Positions 59,121-64,000 of a stretch of 64,000 nucleotides of DNA are shown here, piece by piece. Position 1 is the stretch's first letter; every line of letters starts with the position of its first letter. The position numbers were made by a program, and so were the translations under genes. The stretch covers positions 62,001 through 126,000 of the forward strand of contig NZ_JACSPR010000004.1 in NCBI RefSeq assembly GCF_014837045.1. The letters are read 5' to 3'. The DNA comes from Corynebacterium gallinarum. GTDB taxonomy: Bacteria; Actinomycetota; Actinomycetes; Mycobacteriales; Mycobacteriaceae. The notes under the pieces were generated by a model. That model had not been told where the DNA came from, made no database searches, and was given only the letters and a program-made list of their open reading frames with translations.

Positions 59121-59597
59121 ATGAGCGTCGAAGTAACCGTTGAGATCCCCAAGGGTTCCCGCAACAAGTACGAAATCGATCACGAGACCGGCAAGGTCTA
59201 CCTCGACCGCTACCTGTTCACCCCGATGGCCTACCCACTGGACTACGGTTTCATCGACCACACCCTGGGCGAGGACGGCGACCCCATGGACGCCCTGGTC
59301 ATCCTGCCGGAATCCGTATTCCCGAACGTGATCGTGAAGTCCCGTGTCATCGGCGTGTTCAAGATGACCGACGAGGCCGGCGGCGATGACAAACTCCTCG
59401 CAGTCCTCGACGACGCACGCTACGACCACATCCAGGACATCTCCGATGTCTCCGACTTCCTCAAGGATGAGATCGAGCACTTCTTCGTCCACTACAAGGA
59501 CCTGGAGAAGGGCAAGCACGTCGAGGCAGCAGGCTGGGGCGACAAGGCCGAGGCTGAGCAGATCCTCGCCGACTCCATCGAGCGCTTCAAGGCATAA
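59121..59597 (+). CDS. ppa: Inorganic pyrophosphatase
   Basis: A protein of 158 residues, class I Mg-dependent (EC 3.6.1.1). Conserved residues are in [32 protein letters not shown] and the [12 protein letters not shown] segment. It hydrolyses pyrophosphate from biosynthesis. AAGGAC precedes the ATG, and a TAGAAT box lies at 59070-59075. It is monocistronic, followed by a hairpin. Confidence 0.96.
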   Translation: MSVEVTVEIPKGSRNKYEIDHETGKVYLDRYLFTPMAYPLDYGFIDHTLGEDGDPMDALVILPESVFPNVIVKSRVIGVFKMTDEAGGDDKLLAVLDDARYDHIQDISDVSDFLKDEIEHFFVHYKDLEKGKHVEAAGWGDKAEAEQILADSIERFKA

Positions 59598-59611
59598 AGG
59601 GTTCCTCCTTC

Positions 59612-59645
59612 CACCCGCGTTCCTTTCGGGGCGCGGGTGTTGTCA
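59612..59645 (+). terminator. Probable terminator after ppa
   Basis: CACCCGCG (59612-59619), 12-base loop, CGCGGGTG (59632-59639), then TTGTCATT. The stem is strong but the T tract is weak. Confidence 0.65.
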
Positions 59646-59660
59646 TTCCCGGCCCCATGC

Positions 59661-59745
59661 TTAACCCCGAGATCCTGTCTCCAGAAAGCACCAGTGATCT
59701 CTGGGTTAACCATCGTGGTTTCTGGGGACAGGATCTCTGGGTTAA
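59661..59745 (+). repeat. 85-bp TTAA-bounded palindromic repeat, copy 3
   Basis: The ends are TTAACCCCGAGATCC...GGATCTCTGGGTTAA, with an internal half-site GATCTCTGGGTTAA ending at 59709, so the inner arm points the opposite way from copies 1 and 2. It lies between the convergent ppa and spermidine-synthase-like genes, 64 bases after the ppa stop. Confidence 0.9.
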
Positions 59746-59761
59746 GTGGAGGAGAGCCTGG

Positions 59762-61321
59762 TTACTCCCCGGCCTGGCGGTAGCCGCGCCGCAGGTCCTC
59801 CACCACGCGGGGATGGTCCAGGGTGGAGGGCTCTAACTCCCGGGGTTGGTTGTCGGCACCGAACACGCCCGCCGCCGCCAGGACCTCCTCGGTGAGAAAG
59901 CGCAGCGGTGGTGCGTCGTCACGCAAGACCAGCTCCGTCCCCACCGGCCCGCACAGCTGGAACCCCCAGTCTCCGAAGGTGGGCACATGCACGTGGTACG
60001 GGATCACTGCCCCGCATCCGGCGGCGGACAGGGTGGAACCGATCCGCCAGAACACATCCGGGGTGGTGTACGCGCTGGAGGATTGCACCACCATGCGCCC
60101 GCCCTCGTTCAGTCGTGCCAGGGCGAGGGTGTAGAACTCCTGGGAGTACAGCCTGGCCATGGTGTCGTTGTTGGGGTCGGGGAGGTCCACGAAGATGGCG
60201 TCGTAACGCTGTCCCTCATCGCCGCCGGCGCGCAGCCAGGTGAAGGCATCGTCGGTGATGACCGTGACCCGTGGGTCCTGCATGGCGCCACCGTTATCGG
60301 ACAGCAGGATGGTGTTGGCCACCTCGATCACCTCGGGGTCCAGTTCCACCTGGGTGATCCGCATGTCGGGGAAGCGCAGCAGTTCCCGGGCCGCCAGGCC
60401 GTCGCCACCACCGATGATCAGGGCTGAGCGCGCGGAATCCGACAGGCCGGGGTACACCAGGGATTCGGTGTAGCGGTGTTCATCGCGGGTGGAGTACTGC
60501 AGCCCGCCGTTGAGGTAGAGGCGTCGGTCGGCACCGCGCTGGGTGACCACGATGTCCTGGTAGTCGGACTGGTGGGCGTAGATCACCGGGTCCGTATAGA
60601 GCTGCTGGCGGGCGGTGGCGACGATGCCGTCGGAACGCACCAGCACCGTGCCCAGCACCGCGATGGCCACCAGCAGGGCCACCACCGCGCTGATGAACTG
60701 GGGGCGCGGCAGCAGGTGTCGCAGCAGCACACAGCCCACGAACAGGGCGGCCAGCAGGTTGATCATGCCGGCGGCCGCCGCGCCCCGCATCATGCCCAGC
60801 CACGGCAGGAGGATGAACGGCCAGGCCAGTCCGCCGAGCAGGGCACCGAGGTAGTCGGCGGCGTTGAGGGTGGCCACGAGTGAGCCGGTGGTGCGGGCGT
60901 CGGCAAGCCGGCCGCGCTGGATCATGGTCATCAGCAGCGGTAGTTCCGCACCGACCAGGATGCCGATCAGCGCCGTGGCCAGCACCAGCATCCACAGGTT
61001 CTGGCCGACCACCGCGAAGGTCATGTACAGCGCCAGCGCGGACAGGCCACCGATCAGTCCCAGCAGGGTCTCCACCGCCAGGAAGGTCTGCGCCGGCCAC
61101 CGCAGGAACGGTTTGACCAGGATCGCGCCCACGCCGAGGGCAGCCACGTAACCTGCGACGATCAGGGAGGTTTCAACAATGCCGCCGCCGTTCAGGCTCG
61201 CGGACAGTGACACCAGCGCCAGCTCATACACCAGTCCCGAGGCCGCGCAGATCGCGACGGAAACCAGCAGCAGCCAGCGCCAGACCCGGGTTAATTCAAC
61301 GGGTTGTTCTAGACCAGACAT
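59762..61321 (-). CDS. Membrane spermidine synthase-like (polyamine aminopropyltransferase) protein
   Basis: A protein of 519 residues. The N-terminal half has about seven hydrophobic helices (to about residue 230). The C-terminal half is a spermidine-synthase fold: SAM-binding IIGGGDGLAARELLRF, then VELDPEVIEVA, and the catalytic Asp region in IFVDLPDPNND. It transfers an aminopropyl group from decarboxylated SAM to an amine, or acts on another substrate, as in actinobacterial membrane homologues. It is the last gene of the DUF4178-DUF350 operon and overlaps the DUF350 gene by 13 bases. Confidence 0.88.
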   Translation of the reverse strand: MSGLEQPVELTRVWRWLLLVSVAICAASGLVYELALVSLSASLNGGGIVETSLIVAGYVAALGVGAILVKPFLRWPAQTFLAVETLLGLIGGLSALALYMTFAVVGQNLWMLVLATALIGILVGAELPLLMTMIQRGRLADARTTGSLVATLNAADYLGALLGGLAWPFILLPWLGMMRGAAAAGMINLLAALFVGCVLLRHLLPRPQFISAVVALLVAIAVLGTVLVRSDGIVATARQQLYTDPVIYAHQSDYQDIVVTQRGADRRLYLNGGLQYSTRDEHRYTESLVYPGLSDSARSALIIGGGDGLAARELLRFPDMRITQVELDPEVIEVANTILLSDNGGAMQDPRVTVITDDAFTWLRAGGDEGQRYDAIFVDLPDPNNDTMARLYSQEFYTLALARLNEGGRMVVQSSSAYTTPDVFWRIGSTLSAAGCGAVIPYHVHVPTFGDWGFQLCGPVGTELVLRDDAPPLRFLTEEVLAAAGVFGADNQPRELEPSTLDHPRVVEDLRRGYRQAGE

Positions 61322-61734
61322 GCAGCGTTGACGGCTCCCACCACCACGAGAATCACGGCAGCCACCACTGCGCCGGAGCGCAGTTTCGGATCCTCCACCA
61401 GGTCACGGAACCTGCCCGGGATGAACACCTCCAACAGGGCCATGACGATCACCTGGATCACCAGGCCGAGGGCACCGAACACCGCGGTCTCGATCAGTCC
61501 CTGCGTCAGGTTGTCCGACGAGGTCAGCACCGCGGTGACCACAATGATGCCGATGGACACCTGCTGCGCCACGGTGATCACCGCGGCATTGGGCAGGTGG
61601 TGCACGAAGACGAGCTCATGCAGCTTGCCCGGGGTGATCAGGTCGAGGATGACGAACCCGACCACCAGGATCACGGCGGCGAGAACAAAGTAGGCGAGGG
61701 TGCCCGCGACACCGTTGATCAGGTACTCACTCAT
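61309..61734 (-). CDS. DUF350 family membrane protein
   Basis: A protein of 141 residues with four hydrophobic helices (near 5-30, 45-65, 70-95 and 110-135), typical of DUF350 (YjfL-like). Family members are tied by gene context to envelope stress and polyamine or ATP-grasp modules. ATG at 61734 has AGGAG 8 bases upstream. It lies 18 bases after the DUF4247 gene. Confidence 0.85.
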   Translation of the reverse strand: MSEYLINGVAGTLAYFVLAAVILVVGFVILDLITPGKLHELVFVHHLPNAAVITVAQQVSIGIIVVTAVLTSSDNLTQGLIETAVFGALGLVIQVIVMALLEVFIPGRFRDLVEDPKLRSGAVVAAVILVVVGAVNAACLV

Positions 61735-61751
61735 GGTTTCCACTCCTGTTG

Positions 61752-62153
61752 TTATTTCACGCCGCCGCCGGATCCGGATGATCCGCCGCTGGAATTACTG
61801 GGGGCTGAGGGGACGAATCCGGGGCCGAGCCAGATGAAGGCGCCACTGTTGACGCGGTCGAGTCCCTCCACGGTGATCCGGCAGTCGGGGGTGCCCTCGC
61901 CGGAGATGATCACCAGTTTCTTCGGGTACCGCAGGTAGGTGTCGCCGGTGGCCGGGTCGGTGGCGCGTTCGCTGGGGCGTTCCATCGCCACGATGCGGTC
62001 GGCCACACCGGTCTCGCCGGCACAGCTGCCGTTCGACCAGCTCTGCGCGATGCGGTTTTCCACCGGCGGTTTGCTCACCAGTGCCATGATCAGGCACAGC
62101 ACCGCGAGGAACAGGAGGATGATGCCCAGTGTCCTGGCTGTTTTAGCGCTCAT
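61752..62153 (-). CDS. DUF4247 family membrane-anchored protein
   Basis: A protein of 133 residues. One N-terminal helix (about 8-28) is followed by an external domain with two cysteines (GSCAGETG and DCRIT), probably a disulfide, and a Ser/Gly tail. This matches the DUF4247 family that travels with DUF350 and spermidine synthase. ATG at 62153 overlaps the preceding stop by four bases. Confidence 0.8.
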   Translation of the reverse strand: MSAKTARTLGIILLFLAVLCLIMALVSKPPVENRIAQSWSNGSCAGETGVADRIVAMERPSERATDPATGDTYLRYPKKLVIISGEGTPDCRITVEGLDRVNSGAFIWLGPGFVPSAPSNSSGGSSGSGGGVK

Positions 62154-62635
62154 GGGTGGTACTGACTCCTTGTGCTGACAATGGTGTTCTCCCCCGGGTA
62201 CAGGTGGTGTGTCCACCAGTGCCATACCCCGTCCACGCATGCTCCGCGCAGCGCGGTCAGATGATACTCGCCCTCCCCGGGGAAGCTGGCGATCAACCCG
62301 CCACCGTCCGCGATGTCGGCGGCTTCGGCAGCGAATTCGGCGGGGCTCAGAGTCCGGGTGCGGGTCTCCAGGCGGTACCCCTGCTTATCGACGGCCCCCG
62401 GCAGCGGCCACTCACCCCCCTCACGGGCGTTGCACGAGATCTCCTCCCGGAAGTGCCCGGAGGGCGCTTCCACGGTGACCACATGCGAACCCCCGATCAC
62501 CACCAGGTGCAGTGAGGAGTGGGTGGCCGGGTCGTCGATAAGCATCTCGGCGAGGATCTCCGGCATGGGTGCGTTCCAGCGCACACCGAGGTCAGCGGCG
62601 CGGATATCTGCGGGGGCGCAGGCCAGGTGCAACAT
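62150..62635 (-). CDS. DUF2617 family protein
   Basis: A protein of 161 residues, soluble. It has the DUF2617 pattern: IGGSHVVTV, a YRLETRTRTLSPAEF segment, then LIASFPGEGEYHLTALRG and a final WHWWTHHLYP motif. It is encoded between DUF4178 and DUF4247, a conserved actinobacterial order. Biochemical role unknown. It overlaps both neighbours by one to four bases. Confidence 0.8.
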   Translation of the reverse strand: MLHLACAPADIRAADLGVRWNAPMPEILAEMLIDDPATHSSLHLVVIGGSHVVTVEAPSGHFREEISCNAREGGEWPLPGAVDKQGYRLETRTRTLSPAEFAAEAADIADGGGLIASFPGEGEYHLTALRGACVDGVWHWWTHHLYPGENTIVSTRSQYHP

Positions 62636-63240
62636 CAGTTTCGCGGCGCCGGGTAGACAGTCAGTTCACCGGGCAGCACTGTCCAGCCCAGGGAGGCCTC
62701 CAGGGAACCGTCCTCGCCGAAGCGCTCGAAGCCCAGCAGCCGCTTGCCGCCGGCCTCGGCCATGTCCCAGTATTCGAAGCGGCCACTCTCCGGCAGTCCG
62801 GTGGTGCCCTCGGAGTAGAACTGACCCACGCCACTTTCCACCTTGCGGTAGCGCACACCCTCGACGGTGACCTCATTCGCCGGCTGCGCATCCAGGTCCG
62901 GGCGCGAGATCCACCAGCTGAGGTTGAGCTGGCCCTCGTCATAGTCCACGCTCAGGTACTCGCCACCCTTGCCGCCTTCCAGCAGGTACTCATACCAGGT
63001 GTAGGCGCCCTGGCGCATGGTCACGCCACCGCGGCACACATAGTCCACGCCCCCGTAACCGACGATCGCGCCGGGTCCGAGGATGTCAGGGCCGAAATCA
63101 GCCGAACCGTCACTGAACTTGAGGGGATCCTCCCGCGGACGTGGTGGCTGCTCGGCGTTCTTCTTCTTGGCCGAGACAATAAAGAAGACAACAGCGATGA
63201 CGGCGAGGATGATCGCCAGGACGAGCCAGGTGGTGTTCAT
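62635..63240 (-). CDS. DUF4178 family protein, head of the polyamine/DUF350 operon
   Basis: A protein of 201 residues. One N-terminal helix (about 5-23), a Lys/Pro-rich linker, then a beta-rich DUF4178 domain (LGPGAIVGYGGVDYVCRG, then WYEYLLEGGKGGEYLSVDYDEG and FEYWDMAEAGGKRLLGFERFGEDG). It probably faces the cytoplasm or the outside as a membrane-tethered module. It is the first gene of the five-gene operon; its promoter would lie between 63241 and 63344. Confidence 0.82.
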   Translation of the reverse strand: MNTTWLVLAIILAVIAVVFFIVSAKKKNAEQPPRPREDPLKFSDGSADFGPDILGPGAIVGYGGVDYVCRGGVTMRQGAYTWYEYLLEGGKGGEYLSVDYDEGQLNLSWWISRPDLDAQPANEVTVEGVRYRKVESGVGQFYSEGTTGLPESGRFEYWDMAEAGGKRLLGFERFGEDGSLEASLGWTVLPGELTVYPAPRN

Positions 63241-63343
63241 GGACGGTCTGCTCCCGGGGGTTTGGAAGGGTTGATGAGCAAAGGTTACACGTTTCGTCCC
63301 CGAAATATCAGGGGGCTTCCACCCGGAAACAGCCCGCAGATCC

Positions 63344-63428
63344 TTAACCCCGAGATCCTGTCTCCAGAGAGCACCAGTGATCTCAGGGTTAAGCACAGCG
63401 GTTTCTGGCAACAGGATCTCGGGGTTAA
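63344..63428 (+). repeat. 85-bp TTAA-bounded palindromic repeat, copy 4
   Basis: The ends are TTAACCCCGAGATCC...GGATCTCGGGGTTAA with an internal half-site GATCTCAGGGTTAA ending at 63392. It lies in the 272-base divergent region between the DUF4178 and rhodanese genes, in the same orientation as copy 3. Confidence 0.9.
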
Positions 63429-63512
63429 GGCGTTGGGGAATGTGGCCACCGGCGCACCGCGGCAATTACTCTGGAACGCACCCCTGAAATCACCACACCA
63501 AGGAGCAACACC

Positions 63513-63806
63513 ATGAAGGAAGTCAACGTCAACGAGGTTCCGGCGGATGCGCAGCTGATCGATGTCCGTGAGGCCGATGAATTCGCCGAGGTGCGCGCGG
63601 ACAACGCCGTGAACATTCCGATGAGCGAGTTCACCTCCCGGGTGGGTGAGCTGGACCTGGATCGGGACATCTACCTGATCTGCAAGCTGGGTGGTCGTTC
63701 TGCTCAGGTCGGGGAATACCTCGAGCAGCGTGGCATCGAGACGATCAACGTCGCAGGTGGCACCGAGGGCTGGGTGGCTGCCGGCCTGCCACACAGCACC
63801 AACTAG
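63513..63806 (+). CDS. Single-domain rhodanese-like sulfurtransferase
   Basis: A protein of 97 residues, one rhodanese domain. The catalytic Cys is in ICKLGGRSAQV, and LIDVREADEFAEVRADNAVNIP is the N-terminal signature. It transfers sulfane sulfur, or acts in thiol chemistry. The ribosome site AAGGAG lies 8 bases before the ATG. It is monocistronic, with a hairpin after it. Confidence 0.92.
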   Translation: MKEVNVNEVPADAQLIDVREADEFAEVRADNAVNIPMSEFTSRVGELDLDRDIYLICKLGGRSAQVGEYLEQRGIETINVAGGTEGWVAAGLPHSTN

Positions 63807-63821
63807 CACCCACCGGCCTAC

Positions 63822-63851
63822 ACCGCAGTACACGCCACCGTGTGCTGCGGT
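63822..63851 (+). terminator. Probable terminator after the rhodanese gene
   Basis: ACCGCAGTACAC (63822-63833), 6-base loop, GTGTGCTGCGGT (63840-63851): a 12-bp stem with one G-U pair, followed by only TTG, so it is a weak terminator or a regulatory hairpin. Confidence 0.6.
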
Positions 63852-63932
63852 TTGTCATGCCCGCACACCCCGGAAATGGTGGGTAGCACCCCATGATTAG
63901 ACCGATCCATGGTTTCCCATTATCGTGGTGTC

Positions 63933-64000
63933 ATGCCTTCCCACCCGGATATCCCCAGAGCGCTCCTCGAATCACCCAGCTATCAGCTGGAGAGGCTACG
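63933..64000 (+). CDS. Start of a gene, truncated at right edge (possible MarR-type regulator)
   Basis: ATG at 63933 opens a frame MPSHPDIPRALLESPSYQLERLR that runs off the window. A TATCGT box ends 6 bases before it, consistent with a leaderless start. The SPSYQLERLR element is common at the N-terminus of MarR-family regulators, but only 22 codons are visible, so the family is a guess. Confidence 0.45.
   Translation, partial: MPSHPDIPRALLESPSYQLERL

Overview
The window is a high-GC actinobacterial chromosome segment, almost certainly Corynebacterium and most like the C. glutamicum/C. efficiens group. The main evidence is meso-diaminopimelate dehydrogenase (ddh), the threonine/serine exporter ThrE, an IpsA-type LacI regulator beside otsB and a zinc ABC transporter, butA upstream of clpC, and the actinobacterial chain lysS - panC - DUF2520 - DUF6779 - DUF3180 - folKBPE - ftsH - hpt - tilS - dacB - ppa. 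Species is an inference from gene order and protein similarity recalled from memory, not from a search.

Layout. 0-4.3 kb: two MFS transporters and a secreted tandem GH16-like protein. 4.5-11.6 kb: a DUF222/HNH protein, ddh, an LpqC-type esterase, a HAD hydrolase, a 27-residue membrane peptide, BenE, a PadR/DUF5808 pair with a palindromic operator, a small membrane protein and tRNA-Thr(UGU). 11.8-20 kb: thrE, a lysine-rich small protein, otsA - lipoprotein - otsB (trehalose synthesis), ipsA, and a zinc/manganese ABC operon. 20-32.6 kb: rlmB, cysS, nagB with a GntR regulator, carD-ispD-ispF, a lipoprotein, radA-disA (repair and c-di-AMP), carbonic anhydrase, mutY, butA. 32.7-41 kb: clpC, guaB1, a drug-type MFS exporter, and an MFS exporter fused to a CBS pair. 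41-46.7 kb: an accessory-looking block of three co-directional, mutually related proteins of unknown family, meeting tail to tail an AbiEi/DUF559-like protein with a PD-(D/E)XK-type core. 46.9-59.6 kb: conserved lysS-to-ppa housekeeping block (pantothenate, folate, protease, purine salvage, tRNA modification, cell wall). 59.7-63.3 kb: an operon DUF4178 - DUF2617 - DUF4247 - DUF350 - membrane spermidine synthase. The right end has a rhodanese and the start of a regulator.

The most distinctive non-coding signal is a family of four 84-85 bp TTAA-bounded palindromic repeats (31.7, 46.8, 59.7 and 63.3 kb), all intergenic and in two orientations, each with a third internal half-site that allows alternative folds. 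The most interesting coding signal is the three-gene paralogous block at 41.1-45.8 kb. The MFS-CBS exporter has a promoter palindrome, and its Shine-Dalgarno sequence can be sequestered by an upstream complementary stretch. Many genes appear to be leaderless, with a TANNNT box 6-8 nt before the start codon; where this decides a start it is noted.
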